64,000 bases of DNA from Piezodorus guildinii (lineage: Eukaryota; Arthropoda; Insecta; Hemiptera; Pentatomidae), in the NCBI GenBank assembly GCA_023052935.1, contig CM041292.1:98385237-98449236 (forward strand), given 5' to 3'. Below, one piece after another: positions 22,955-34,055 of the stretch. The position numbers and the translations under genes were made by a program. The notes under the pieces were generated by a model that was not told where the DNA came from, searched no databases, and saw only the letters and a program-made list of their open reading frames with translations. Position 1 is the first letter of the stretch; each line of letters begins with the position of its first letter.

Positions 22955-23818
22955 AAACAGTACTTTAAAATACCAGGATACACGACATACAGGACAGACC
23001 ATCCAGACGGCAAAGCCCATGCCGGTACTGCTGTCATAGTCCACCGATCCCTCACCCATCACTTACACCCAATTTCCGCCCACGATTACCTACAAGCAAC
23101 TTCCATTGTTATCAAAACCTTTTCCTTTCCGCTTATCATCGCATTAGCATACTGCCCTCCTAAACATCCCATTTCCTCTGCCCAATTTGAATCCTTTCTT
23201 AACTACTTGGGTAATCACTTCATCTAGGGTGCAGACTTAAACGCTAAAAATCAACAGTGGGGTTCTAGAACCACCAATTCTCGTGGACGGACATTGCAGT
23301 CTGCACTCAACTCCCGACGCTTTCATCTCCTACCTCCCGATTCTCCTACCTACTGGCCAACAGATCCTAACCGTAATCCTGACATCCTCGACTTCTTCAT
23401 CCACAGCGGATTAGGCTCTCTTAATTTTTCCATAGCTCGCCTTGATGAACTATCCTCTGATCATAGTCCATTGATTCTAAATGTATCCATAACACCTATT
23501 CCTAAACCTATCCCACCGTCATTCATTAGAGGCCCTGTCAACTGGAACCTCTTCCGCGAAATCCTCACTAATGATATTGACCTCAGAGTGATTCTCAAAA
23601 CCCCAAATGACCTTGACGACGCCGTATATTCCTTTACAACCGCTATTCAACAAGCCGCCTGGACTGCCTCCTCTCCAAAGTACTCCCAAATAATTCCTTT
23701 TAAAAGCCATTTACCACAACACCTGACACACCTCATCAACAGCAAACGCCGAGCCAGAACATTATGGCAACGCACCCGCCACCCAGAGGATCGCCGCTCC
23801 TATAACTTTTTTTTGTAG
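22955..23818 (+). pseudogene. Jockey ORF2, endonuclease part (broken)
   Basis: Encodes the apurinic-like endonuclease region from the TTKQYF-equivalent onward (YRTDHPDGKAHAG..., LGADLNA-equivalent, DSPTYWPTDPNRNPDILDFF, ELSSDHSPL). The SDH catalytic motif is intact at about 23455-23463. A TAG at 23226-23228 interrupts the frame just before GADLNAK. A run of T at about 23808-23816 shifts the frame before the reverse transcriptase part. The N-terminal catalytic Asn and Glu blocks are lost through 5' truncation. Confidence 0.85.
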
Positions 23819-23834
23819 AAAATTAAAGCGGGAA

Positions 23835-25499
23835 TTGGCGATCTTCCGTTCCCAATCCTACAATACCTACCTCTCCTCTCTCTCGACTCGTGACAATTCC
23901 CTGTGGAATGTCACGAAGAGAATTCTTAAATCCCCTCTGATATCCCATCCTCTCCGGCGTAGTGATAATTCCTGGGCTACTTCTGACAAAGATAGGGCCC
24001 AGGAATTCGCACTACGCCTTTCCAAGGTATTCACTCCTCATTCTGATCTCAATCCAACCCATACCGCAATAGTTGAAGAGTTCCTTACGTCACCGATACC
24101 AATTTCCTTACCACCTAAAGCAATCAATCCCTCTGAGGTCAAATATCTTCTTAAAAAGCTTCCTCTCCGGAAATCCCCTGGATACGATCTCCTTACTCCT
24201 CAAATCCTTAGACAACTTCCACCTAAAGCCATTACATTCCTTACATATATCTATAACTGTATCCTACGCACTACCTATTTCCCTCTGTTATGGAAACACT
24301 CTACTATCATCCTTTTTCTAAAACCAGGCAAACCCTCCAACTGTACGTCATCCTACAGACCTATTAGCCTTCTTCCGATCCTCTCCAAAATCTTCGAAAA
24401 ACTCCTATTAAAACGAATCCTAGCCAAATTTCACAATTTTCCTTCACACCAGTTTGGATTCCGTCCTCAACATTCCACGGTTCAGCAAGGACTCCGAGTT
24501 GTAGACCACATTTCCTCCGCCCTTGAGTGCAAGGAGTATTGTTCGGGTGCCTTTCTGGACATAGCTCAAGCTTTTGACCGGGTGTGGCACCCGGGACTGC
24601 TCTTTAAGCTCAAAACCCATTTACCTCAATCTTTATACCTAATCCTCCGATCCTATTTATCAAACCGCTCCTTCCGAGTTCGTTGTGGTTCCGAATTTTC
24701 CCAACATTATTCTTTTGAGGCCGGTGTTCCTCAAGGCAGTGTCTTAGGACCCGTCCTCTACATCCTCTACACCGCCGATATCCCTACTGATCCCAAAACC
24801 TTTCTGGCAACATTTGCTGATGACACAGCCATTTTATCATCCGATTCCGATCCTGAAGTTGCATCGCTAAATCTCCAAAGGCACCTTTCCCTTGTCGAAG
24901 ACTGGTGTAACGCTTGGCGTATTAAGGTGAACGAAAACAAGTGCTCGCACGTCACATTCACTCTTCGACGCAAATCCTGTCCAACGGTTTATTTCAATTC
25001 CCTACCGCTTCCTTCCTCTGACACAGTCCGGTATCTTGGCTTTTTACTAGACAAAAGACTGACGTGGAACCCACACACAAGACTTAAAAGAAAAGAACTT
25101 AACCGCAGATTTGGCCAGTTATACAGACTACTAAACAGAAAATCTCATCTTACAGTTGACAACAAATTACTAATATACAAGACAGTACTGAAACCAATAT
25201 GGACCTACGGACTTGAACTGTGGGGGACAGCTAAACATTCTAACATCAAACGCATCCAATCCTTCCAATCCAAAGTTCTCCGAACAATAGTTAATGCTCC
25301 TTATTACGTTACCAACTCTACCCTACACCACGACCTTAAAATTCCGTTTATTTTAGACCTGGTACCATCCAAATTTTCCAAATTTCATCAGAACCTTAGT
25401 CATCATCCTAACCCTATAGCACAATCCCTATCCAGTACCACCCATCCCTACAATCCTCCTCGAAGATTGAAACGGCAGTGGCCGCGAGACGTATTGTAA
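23835..25499 (+). pseudogene. Jockey ORF2, reverse transcriptase part (554 codons open)
   Basis: An open frame covers finger, palm and thumb regions of a Jockey reverse transcriptase. Motifs in order: YRPISLLPILSKIFEKLL, QFGFRPQHST, CSGAFLDIAQAFDRVWH, VPQGSVLGPVLY and the catalytic ATFADDTAIL with FADD at residues 327-330 (24813-24824). The Jockey thumb then reads VRYLGFLLDKRLTW, ELNRRFGQLYRLLNRKS, KPIWTYGLELWGTA, and C-terminal NPPRRLKRQWPRDVL. The listed Met is only the first after the frameshift; the true ORF began upstream in the endonuclease. The enzyme part is nearly intact, but the element is truncated and dead. Confidence 0.9.
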
Positions 25500-26024
25500 A
25501 CGTTTAAATTGGAGTTCTGACACTGGTCAGATCCTCCACTCATGTAATGTATGTTTGTGGCTATTGCGCCCTAGTTCGGCCTCCACTGATTCACACCAGT
25601 GACGCGGCTGAGAGCGAGGGTCTAGGATCTTTTGGATTCCGCTTTTTCCTCCACAAGTGGAGGGAAAAGCCCAGTCTGGGGTCCTCTATAGCACTTGTAT
25701 ATTTTGTATATAGTTATGTTTGTTTGAATGATGTTTGTTTATTTGCAAATTTACTTATCTCAATTATAGGTTAATGTTTTGTTTTGTTTTTATATTCATT
25801 ATTATTTAATTCTATATATATCATTTATTTGTATTTATCTCAGTTATAGGTTGTTGTTTGTTTTCTTATTTTGTATATATATTATATTTTATTTATTTGA
25901 CTTTATCATTGTATATATTGTGTGAATGGGTTCATATATCACTATTACTAATGTTCATATAGAAACAAATTGTAATAAATCTCAATAAAAAAAAATAAAT
26001 AAATAAATAAATAGTTTAGTAATA

Positions 26025-26120
26025 AGCTATGTCCACACTGTTCCGGTCATCAATTATGTATTTTATTTTATTCTTAAGGGACTTTAGTCCCAGGATAATA
26101 AAGAAGTTTTTTCATTTCAT
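26025..26120 (+). mobile_element. 3' end of another CR1/L2-type element
   Basis: Just after the target duplication the sequence has a perfect palindrome GGGACTTTAGTCCC (26078-26091), then AGGATAATAAAGAAG and a (TTTCA)n-like tail to about 26115. The same hairpin, AATAAA and tail order occurs on the minus strand at 37790-37841. Only the extreme 3' end is present. Confidence 0.6.
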
Positions 26121-26759
26121 CCATGTTACATATCAATTCATTTCACCGCTTATCAGCAGCGTCGTCATGATTTTTTAAAAGTATCATTTTTCAAAAATAC
26201 CTGTTTTCAAAAATATCATAATATATTTAATCACCAATTCAAAAAAGGAAATATAGTTATTCAAAAAGATAAGAAACATTTTTAGTAACTTACTCAAGTT
26301 TTCGGCCGTCTTATAGGTGTTCTCATGCGCGACTAACTTGGGGCGGGGATGCCAAAAGCTTTATATATTTACTCTGTCAATAGCACGTATGAAAATTGTA
26401 ATTATTTAGAAAAGGTATTATATTCATATTAATTACATTACAATACTTACAATCTAATAATACATACTAAAACATTTCCCTTTTGGCGAAAGCCTTAGAG
26501 GAGAGGCATAAGAAAAAAACATTTCTTTTCATAGCGTAAAAGATATAAGTCTTGGGGTTGTAAAATAATTTCCTAGCGTTTTTTACTGGTGATTTCAATA
26601 ATAACTTCAAATTCATGTAATCATTTATATATGACCGGTGTGATCATTGTAGAGTGAGGGTTGTCTATGATCAATGCTTGAATTTGGTCATCATCAAAGG
26701 TTTAAAGACAACCCGATTGCTTTGCGTCTTCCAAGTAAAAATTTATGGTTCTAAACAGA
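26121..26759. other. AT-rich DNA, nothing recognised
   Basis: No coding signal or family resemblance. Bases 26330-26350 are briefly GC-rich. Confidence 0.45.
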
Positions 26760-27008
26760 GCAAACCATTTTGATAGAAAAATTGCTGGACCATATTCGGT
26801 GTTTAATTGCCTTAAATATGAAATTCCAGCTACATGCAACTTTTCGTTTTCGTGGTAGACCTACCACACACACACACACACCACACACAGATCTTTTTGC
26901 GCGACTTAGTTATTTGGACTCAGGGGACCCTAAAATGTGTATTTTCATTCGAAACTTCGATCGCAATACTTTCCCGTACTATAAATTTCATACATAGGTA
27001 AGTGAAAG
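26760..27008 (+). mobile_element. HE family fragment, 3' part with (CA)n
   Basis: Contains CCTTAAATATGAAATTCCAG, the characteristic CCACACACACACACAC region (26869-26890), GACTTAGTTATTTGGACTCA and the terminal block ending GTAAGTGAAAGTAA (26997-27010). The palindrome arms are present but separated by TTTCATACA. Confidence 0.8.
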
Positions 27009-27128
27009 TAACATTTCTAGAGCTCAATGCAAAAATAATCACGTAAATCGTTTCAACAAAAATTTACTAATTATTTCCTAAAATGGCAAATCATCGTCTT
27101 GATTTTAAGTCACTAACAGCAACCTTTT

Positions 27129-27399
27129 TGGAATCAGTTGTAGCTGGGTGGCTAGCTTAACAGTCTCCTATACCAAAGGTCACAGGTTCAAACCCGCAAG
27201 TGGTCCTAGCATTTTTTAATGGGAGTAAAAAATCCTTAGTTATGCCGAAGTTAAAAAGGTAGTCCCCAGCGTGTGCGATGTCAGGTACTCGTTTAAAGAT
27301 CCCTATCCTAATAAAACCTAGATAGGCAATATTTAACACTCCCACTGTAGCATCGTCCGATTAGCCATAGTAGAATAAAGGGACATTAAATAAATAAAC
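27129..27399 (+). mobile_element. tRNA-derived SINE-1 copy with 14-bp target duplication
   Basis: AACAGCAACCTTTT lies at 27115-27128 and again at 27400-27413. The SINE has head TAGCTGGGTGGCTAGC, B box GGTTCAAACCC (about 27186-27196), a small deletion in the central GC block, and tail GGGACATTAAATAAATAAAC. Confidence 0.9.
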
Positions 27400-27413
27400 A
27401 ACAGCAACCTTTT

Positions 27414-28069
27414 GTTTTAATTTTTATTTAAAAGTTAATATTGATATCATGAAGGAGCTAAGTTAATATTATTTTTCAATATTTTAATAGATGTTTTAAT
27501 TTTAATAGATGTTCAGATCTATTAGCTGATCTAAAGTTGCACTGTCATATTCTTCATTAAAAAACTACAAAAAATCTTAAATTGAGTAAAAAATAATAAC
27601 AATTGGTGGACTATTGACTGTGGTAGAGGAATAAATTGAGAGCAAGGAGCCGGAGGTAGTTGGAGATAGTAGTGCGGTGACGAAAGCAAATCAGCTCTTC
27701 AGCTCTCTCCGACCCAAGGTCGGGAGGGAGTTCCCGCAAAGGATGACTCACCGAGCGGAGTGGGGTCATGGCACCCCGCGGCAGGTACCTGGGGTCCCTC
27801 AATGGCAGGTAGGATCTCGGCTATTATATTATACATTACTACCTCCTTCGGGTCTACCTTCCTTCTTCTATAGTCCTTATTGTATTGAATTACACTCATC
27901 TGCACCGGATGAGTCTGGAGGAAACTATAATTATTAAGGACATCCCTGCTAGTCAACTTGAGTTTCATTAAGTTTGTTTATACTATCTTTAACGACTTTG
28001 AGCGGCTATTAGACTGTTCACGGCATTTGTTGTGGCCTCGTGAGATTTTTTTATGGTTATTAAATCTTT
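27414..28069. other. Unassigned; GC-richer block of unknown origin at 27600-27990
   Basis: Bases 27630-27810 are strikingly GC-rich for this window. They contain three overlapping open frames (27611-27802 minus, 27677-27937 plus, 27699-27968 minus) with no recognisable motif. A 7-bp hairpin ACTCATC / GATGAGT lies near 27894-27914. It may be the 5' or UTR part of an unrecognised mobile element. Confidence 0.35.
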
Positions 28070-28290
28070 ATGTATAAAAATTAATCGTCTTTCCTCTTGG
28101 TCATCGCATCACACGTGAAAGGCTTAAAAGATTTCTTTAGTTATTTTTAGTTACAGTTAGCTTATATGAAAAGCTTTGCTCGAGGACAGTCTTTTAAGGT
28201 TTTTCCTTGGTGAACCGAAGAGGTCTCATGTGACCCATTTATACAGTTAGTTAAAGTGGCTCCCCGCAAACAGACGCTCGACAAGCCTGA
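28070..28290 (+). mobile_element. Helitron-family fragment
   Basis: Shares TATAAAAATTAATCG, TTTCCTCTTGGTCATCGCAT, CACACGTGAAAGGCTTAAAAG with the Helitron units at 60600 and 60778. No Helitron terminus is present here. The sequence from 28230 on is GC-richer and unmatched. Confidence 0.5.
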
Positions 28291-28294
28291 TATT

Positions 28295-28829
28295 TTTTGG
28301 TTAAAAACACAAATACATTTTTTCTTTATCTTCAAAAACAACTGAGTAATGGGCGTATATGTGGGCAATATTTATTTTTTTTTTTTTTCTCTTGTTTATC
28401 ATGCATTACTGATTCTAAAACTCTATACACATTTTCTCTTCAAAAATAACTGACAATGAGTTATGGGTGTATTTATGGAAAACATTTTCTTTTCTTTTTT
28501 CTCTTTTATATAATTATTCGCGTCTTTTTTTTGTTTGAAAACATTGATATTGAATAAAATCACGTTTAATCAGCCGCCATTTTAAAAATAACCAGCTGAT
28601 ATCAACATCTAGGAGTTAGGATCATTGTTGCATTGACTAGTATTATTGTGGCGAATTCTAATGAAATTGGTCCAGTAGTTACAGAGAAATGGCGCGTACG
28701 GAGGACGGCGGAGAAACGGATTTTTTAAATTCTTAATTTGGGTTCTACGTATCGAGAAATTTTGAGGAAGGGTAATTTTTTTATTTGTTTGGTCGATTAC
28801 AAAGGTTAATTATTGAAAATAATAAACTA
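28295..28829 (+). mobile_element. TR element (TGGTTTATTATTT ends) copy, left end missing
   Basis: Shares with 61975-62828 the repeated AACTGAGT(T)AATGGGCGTAT blocks, the ACCAGCTGATATCAACATCT / AGTTAGGATCATTGTTGCAT stretch, TTGGTCCAGTAGTTACAGAG, GTACGGAGGACGGCGGAGAA and the right end GAAAATAATAAACT. It is non-coding; the left terminal repeat is absent. Confidence 0.65.
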
Positions 28830-29353
28830 AAATTAAATAACAGTAAAAACTTATTACACACATTTCTTGAAAAAACAAAACAAAAATAAAAACTTAAAAC
28901 TTAAACAGAAATAAATCTGAACTTATTCTTCTTACAGGAAAAGAAAATTTTAATTGCTATTCTTCAAATAAATGTCGAGTAAACTCGTAAACCATAAGCA
29001 ACGATTTCTCGATAAATGGATAAATATAGTTGAACCAGACGTAGTGGTGACAAAACTGCACAAACGCTTTCCCACGCCGCGGCAGCCGGAGAGCTCAACA
29101 TGCTTCGGGTGGAGATCAGGTTTGCATCCTGCTTTCGCAGGGCATGCCTTCGACCAAGAGTCGTCGAGTGCGTATTAAAGCCTCATGCTCTCTGTAAACC
29201 AGTTGTTATTTCTTTCCTTCCTCCGTCCTGATATCCCTTCTACTTTATTGTTATCATCTTTCCTTTACATTATTATCATAATTACTTTTCTTTACTTCTT
29301 CCTTCAGCGTTTTCCTTATAATATTTCATATTTTTGTAAAAAGACAATAAAAA
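28830..29353. other. Unassigned; short open frame 28972-29178
   Basis: The 68-codon plus frame reads KWINIVEPDVVVTKLHKRF, then PTPRQPESSTCFGWRSGLHP. It lies in a GC-richer stretch (29060-29190) that could be coding, but I recognise no family and see no splice sites. AATAAA occurs at 29345-29350, so it could be the 3' end of a retroposed sequence. Confidence 0.35.
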
Positions 29354-29671
29354 TGTATCAATCAATGAAAAACCTCAAGAGAAGCTGAAAGTGTATAATT
29401 GTAAACAAGAGGAAGAAACAATTTATCAATTTTAATTTATTTATCGGTGTTCTACAAGGCAGCGTCTTGGGACCCGTCCTCTACATCCTTTACACTGCTG
29501 ATATTCCAACACTGTATCAATCAATGAAAAACCTCAAGAGAAGCTGAAAGTGTATAATTGTAAACAAGAGGAAGAAACAATTTATCAATTTTAATTTATT
29601 TATCGGTGTTCTACAAGGCAGCGTCTTGGGACCCGTCCTCTACATCCTTTACACTGCTGATATTCCAACAC
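29354..29671 (+). repeat. Perfect 159-bp tandem duplication
   Basis: Bases 29354-29512 are repeated without visible change at 29513-29671. The unit spans the junction between flanking DNA and the 5' truncation point of the Jockey copy (about 29447), so the retroelement start appears twice. The exact identity indicates either a very recent duplication or an assembly artefact. Confidence 0.9.
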
Positions 29672-30658
29672 ATCCTGATACCTTTCTGGCAACTTTTGCA
29701 GACGACACCGGCATCCTTTCATCCAGTTCAAATCCTGAAACAGCAGCCTTAAACCTTCAGAGACACCTTTTCCTTATCGAACACTGGTGTAATAACTGGC
29801 GTGTAAAGGTGAACGAAGCCAAATGTAAACACATAACCTTCACTCTTTGACGAAAATTCTGTCCGCCAGTTTATTTCAACTCATTACCAATTCCTCCCTC
29901 AGATACAGTCCGGTATCTTGGCTTACTATTAGACAAAAAATTGACATGGAACCCACATACGAGACTTAAAAGACAAGAACTCAACCGACGATTCGGACAG
30001 TTATACCGATTACTCAACAGATAATCTGAACTTACAGCTGACAAAAAATTATTATATCTACAAGACAATACTGAAGCCTATCTGGACCTACGTACTTGAA
30101 CTGGCGGAGAAGGGGGGGGGGTGAGAGACAGCTAAACGTTCTAACATCAAACGCATTCAATCCTTTCAATCCAAAGTCCTCCGAAAAATAGTAAATGCTC
30201 CTTTTTATGTCTCCAACTATACCTTTCACCACGACCTTAATGTTCCATTTATTTCAAACCTAATTCCATCCAAATTTTCCAAATTCCACCAGAACCTCAT
30301 TCATCATCCTAATCCTCTAGCTCAATCCCTATCCAGCTCCACTCATCCATACAACCAACCTAGAAGGTTGAAACGGCAGTTGCCCCGCGACCTTTTGTAA
30401 ATATGTATATATTGGAGTTCTAGCAGTGGCTAGATTCTCCACTCAATGTGATGTACGAGTATGTATGAGTGTGTTTATCTGTATATAGGTATGAGTGATT
30501 TCTAGACTTTATTTTATTGATTCATTATTGTATATATATTTTATTGTAATTTTATACTGTGTAAATATTGTATGAATGTAGTATGTATGTTATCTTTCAC
30601 CACTACTATTGATGTCCAAATTGGGACAGATTGTAATTTTACTCAATAAAAATTGTTG
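29606..30658 (+). mobile_element. Jockey element, 3' end, with short 3' UTR
   Basis: Carries the last third of ORF2 from VLQGSVLGPVLYILYTADIP onward. It has FADD, the YLG.LLDK thumb and the C-terminus RRLKRQLPRDLL (stop about 30400), then a short 3' UTR ending ACTCAATAAAAATTGTT. Disabling changes are a TGA in the FTL-R-RK region (about 29848-29850), several frameshifts, and a run of ten G near 30112-30121. The 3' UTR lacks the GC cassette, as in the copy ending at 56577. Confidence 0.85.
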
Positions 30659-30677
30659 AAAAAAAATGTATTCATCA

Positions 30678-30925
30678 GGAGCGGCGTGGTCTAGTGGGTA
30701 GATGGTTCGTCTATTGTTCTCCGGTTTCTGGGTTCGAATCCCGGCTGAGACAGAATATAATTGATCCTGTTATTTCAGCCGTGAGGTATGGAGACCCTCC
30801 TGGGATAAATCCAGCCTTTGTAAAGGGGGTACCCGAAAGTAGGTAAAAACCTAGCTGCTGAGCGTCAATCTCCGACCTCATTGAACGGCCGATGGCCTAG
30901 AAACAGTTGGAATAAGTACTAAGCT
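30678..30925 (+). mobile_element. tRNA-derived SINE-2
   Basis: A different SINE from SINE-1. It has A box TGGTCTAGTGG (30687-30697) and B box GGTTCGAATCC (30731-30741), which match the tRNA consensus well. They are followed by a non-tRNA body (GGTATGGAGACCCTCCTGGG, CCGATGGCCTAGAAACAGTT). It starts right after the Jockey tail and ends before an HE copy. No target duplication is obvious. The single copy seen makes the body boundary approximate. Confidence 0.7.
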
Positions 30926-30954
30926 CTAGACACTTCATGGATTGTAGAGGTACA

Positions 30955-31710
30955 GGTTTTTACTTTCACTCGCCTATATATGAAATATATAGTGAGGGAA
31001 AGTATTAGTATCGTGAAAATTTTCCAATTCCAGTTTTCAACGGAAATACACGTTTTAATCAAATGTACGGAAATAAGTCCCACAAAAAGGTCTGTGTTCG
31101 TGAATATGTGGTAAGTATAGCGCGAAAACGTATAACACTGAAATATCGTATCATAAGAGCGTCTATGCCCGTGATGGTACAGCAACTTTTACATCAAAAT
31201 CGGCCAAGCAAAAAAGCCACTTTATACCTTTATTCATTTTGCACCTTTTTACGATTTTCTTAGAAACGGCTCTAACAGTTTTGATTAAATTCGCTATTTC
31301 GATATAAAATTTAATGGGCTTTGATATGATATAGGTTATATTCTGATTTGAAATGGTCTGACAGGGATTAAATGCCGATAGTTTCAATTTACTTCCTCTA
31401 AAGAACCTTTAATTTTGTAGACTCGAAAAAATTAACTATTTTTTGTTTTTAGCTTGGTAAAAAACGTCTAAATATATAAATTGGATGAATTCGATACCAC
31501 TAAAATAGAAAAGAGCCAATATGTTTTTGTATACAATTTTTGAGCATATAAACTGTAATATAGGTGTATAATATACCGTTGGAGAGCTAATGATTTTAGA
31601 AACAAAATTATCTAATACACAAAGTTGTAAAATGTAAAGAAGAATGATGAAAAGCGGATAAAATTAACTCATTGTTGAAAATAAAAATTTTATATTGTTA
31701 AATTATTCAA
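30955..31710 (-). mobile_element. HE family copy, minus strand, 5' end missing
   Basis: Reverse reading ends in the family terminus (TTACTTTCACT, hairpin with TATATGAAATATATAG). The family blocks are in order up to the segment near 31620-31710 that precedes the 5' end. The (GT)n run is reduced to GTCTGTGTTCGTG. Confidence 0.8.
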
Positions 31711-32562
31711 TCTAAAACATATATTTTTTTATCAACATGTGATTCTCTATTTGTAAGAAAATGATACAAAAATCCGCCTGATCCTCCAATTCGCTATTGG
31801 CACTTGAAGATTTTCTAAACCAGCTTTCATTTGCTGCTTACCAATCTAATGTGCTGTATCATTTGGCTTCGGAGGATTAGAAAAACTTAAATGGTACTAA
31901 CCTCTTGTCGTGAACTCTTGGAAAAGGATCAAGGTTATTGTAAAATATCTTTCGTGAACGTAAGCATTCTTGATTATAACTGAAAACGGAAACTTCCGAA
32001 CACAATACGCTCAATGAGAAAATTAATTGAATTAGCTTCTAATGCGGTGGGAATGCTTAAGAATTCTAGTTTACTAGAATGGGTGTGTGAAAATGTAAAT
32101 GCAAGTGAGGTTGCCCGAGTGAGTGTGCCCATGGGAAACTAATCCTGTTCTGCTGAGACACGACAGGAAAATAACGGGGAGTTCTTTTAAACGAGCATGG
32201 AACATTTGTCGCGCCAGATATAGACGTCAGCTAAGTGCTTTTTTTTTTAATGTCTTTGAATTCATTTGAAATTCTGATAGAAAAAAAAAGTATAATTAAT
32301 ACTGATTGGCGTGTGAATTTTTTTTAAATCGGCAGAGCAACTTTAATTTCTATCTAACATTCAATGAAGTCAAGAGGTATGTTATGGTGTTGTGATCCTG
32401 CTTGAACAGATTTCTTCCAATATTTTAGTTATTCTCCTCTATAAATATATATTAGATCAGGCACCATTATGAAATAATTATTTTTTAGGAATTCTAGAAG
32501 AATATGCTAGGGTACAAAGTGTAAAATTAGAAATAATAGAAACAGTTATCCAATATACATCG
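31711..32562. other. AT-rich DNA, nothing recognised
   Basis: A GC-richer stretch at 32050-32220 and a possible minus-strand donor GGTAAGC near 31840 exist, but no acceptor or open frame pairs with it convincingly. Confidence 0.4.
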
Positions 32563-32765
32563 AAGAGGGCGAATTGCAGTAAGCTAGAAATGTAATATAA
32601 TGTGATGTGTGTTAAACAGTGTTTTTAAAAAAAGGTAAATCATACTAATAAGTTTTAAATTAATAATGACAATATAAATTAAATTAATAAAGATAATTTT
32701 CAAAGACAAATAATCAAATAATGTTATTTTACTAATTAAACTATAAAAAAATTGTTTCAGTCTTG

Positions 32766-32828
<63 letters not shown>

Positions 32829-33060
32829 TATACTATTTTATTATTATTGTTTTCAACCGTAGGATAATATTACACTTTCCTATAATTTATAAAAACACAC
32901 CACATAGTACTACTACCTATAAGAAATGGTTAAAATTATTAATAATAAAATAAAAGAGGGCGAATTGCAGTAAGCTAGAAATGTAATATATGTGATGTGT
33001 GTTAAACAGTGTTTTAAAAAAAGGTAAATCATACTATAAGTTTAAATTAGTAATGACAAT
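32563..33060. repeat. About 110-bp direct duplication flanking a (TA)n tract
   Basis: Bases 32563-32673 and 32954-33060 are the same sequence (beginning AAGAGGGCGAATTGCAGTAA). They differ almost only by single-base deletions in short runs of the second copy. Between them lie AT-rich DNA and a (TA)n tract (32767-32831). Confidence 0.85.
32767..32831. repeat. (TA)n microsatellite
   Basis: A long alternating TA run with one phase break near 32821. Confidence 0.95.
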
Positions 33061-33370
33061 GGTTAATTATTTAAACATGAAGATACTTTTTTTTTTTTTC
33101 CACAGTACCATTGGATGAGGTTGATATACAAGGAAAATATGAATTGTTGATTCGATCTCTCCTACTGTTCATAGATGTGCTTTCTACGAGAGGGATGAGG
33201 AGCTAGAAAAAAAATCAATAAATCAATAAAAAAAAATAAAAAAAATGACCCTTGGGCATTCAGGCACTGTCCAAACTATTTTAATGAGAATGTAAACTAT
33301 TGTACCTTTTATTGAAGAAAACTGAATCATTGGTTATAAGCTATCGAAAAAATGTGTAAAATGCATAGTA
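33061..33370. other. AT-rich DNA, nothing recognised
   Basis: Contains a poly-T run (33089-33100) and A-rich runs near 33205-33246 that could be a decayed retroposon tail. No gene is seen. Confidence 0.4.
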
Positions 33371-33598
33371 TTCAAACCTAAACGCAGGTAGTCCTAGAAT
33401 TTTTTATTGGAAGTAAAAAATCCTTAGTTATGCCCTTTGGAGGGGACGTTAAAAGGTGGTACCGATCCTGTGCGATGCCTGGTACTCGAGATTCCTATCC
33501 CAATAAAACTTGGATAGGCAAAATTTAGAACTCCCACTGTAGCATCGTCCGATTAACCACAGTAGCATAAAGTGACGTTAAATAAATAAACAAACAAA
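33371..33598 (+). mobile_element. tRNA-derived SINE-1, 5'-truncated
   Basis: Starts within the B-box region (TTCAAACCTAAACGCAGGTA) and retains the body (TTATGCCCTTTGGAGGGGAC, CTGTGCGATG, TAGGCAAAATTTAG, GTAGCATCGTCCGATTAACC) and the tail GTGACGTTAAATAAATAAAC. Confidence 0.85.
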
Positions 33599-33659
33599 TA
33601 CAAAGTATAAAGTAGCACTATCAGTAGTTGGATCTCGGAAAAAACGTACTGAAACATCT

Positions 33660-33996
33660 CAATTATATATCTATCTTATATATGGAACTCTATTCCTTCT
33701 AATATCCGAGAATCCCAAACTCTCTCAACATTTAAATCTCGTCTATTCAGCCATTTCCTGTCAATTCAATTCTCAAATAATCCCAAGTAGATGTTAATTT
33801 CAGAGATCAACAGATAAAGTAGACAGATAAGTTTATTTATTTATTTAATTTTCATTTTCTCGGGTACATTAACAGCAAATATTTTTTATAATTTCTCTTT
33901 TAATCTTTTCACTGATGTAAGATTAAATTAAATATTATTTTGCAAACACTCAGAAGAATTGTAATTTCTTTTTTTTTTTTTTTTTTTATTACTGTA

Positions 33997-34055
<59 letters not shown>

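Larger units (their letters stand above)
22947..26011 (+). mobile_element. Jockey-clade non-LTR retrotransposon, 5'-truncated, 13-bp target duplication
   Basis: TAGTTTAGTAATA occurs at 22934-22946 and again at 26012-26024. The insert begins inside the endonuclease domain (compare 54009 onward), carries most of ORF2, a long 3' UTR, and ends CTCAATAAAAAAAAATAAAT with an (AAAT)n tail. The 3' UTR (25500-25980) contains a GC-rich cassette (25558-25700) with the palindrome CTCCACAAGTGGAG, which is missing from the copy ending at 56577. It landed in DNA that already contained CR1/L2-like 3' ends on both sides. Confidence 0.9.

Noticed and set aside
27890..27930. A hammerhead ribozyme at CCGGATGAGTCTGGAGGAAAC
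   Set aside because: The core has G where U is needed after C, and stem II does not pair; the resemblance is superficial.
30687..30755. A functional tRNA gene
   Set aside because: Excellent A and B boxes, but no closing acceptor stem was found, and a non-tRNA body follows, as in SINEs.
31820..31880. A minus-strand exon near the donor-like GGTAAGC
   Set aside because: No adequate acceptor or branch point upstream, and the frame is not maintained.
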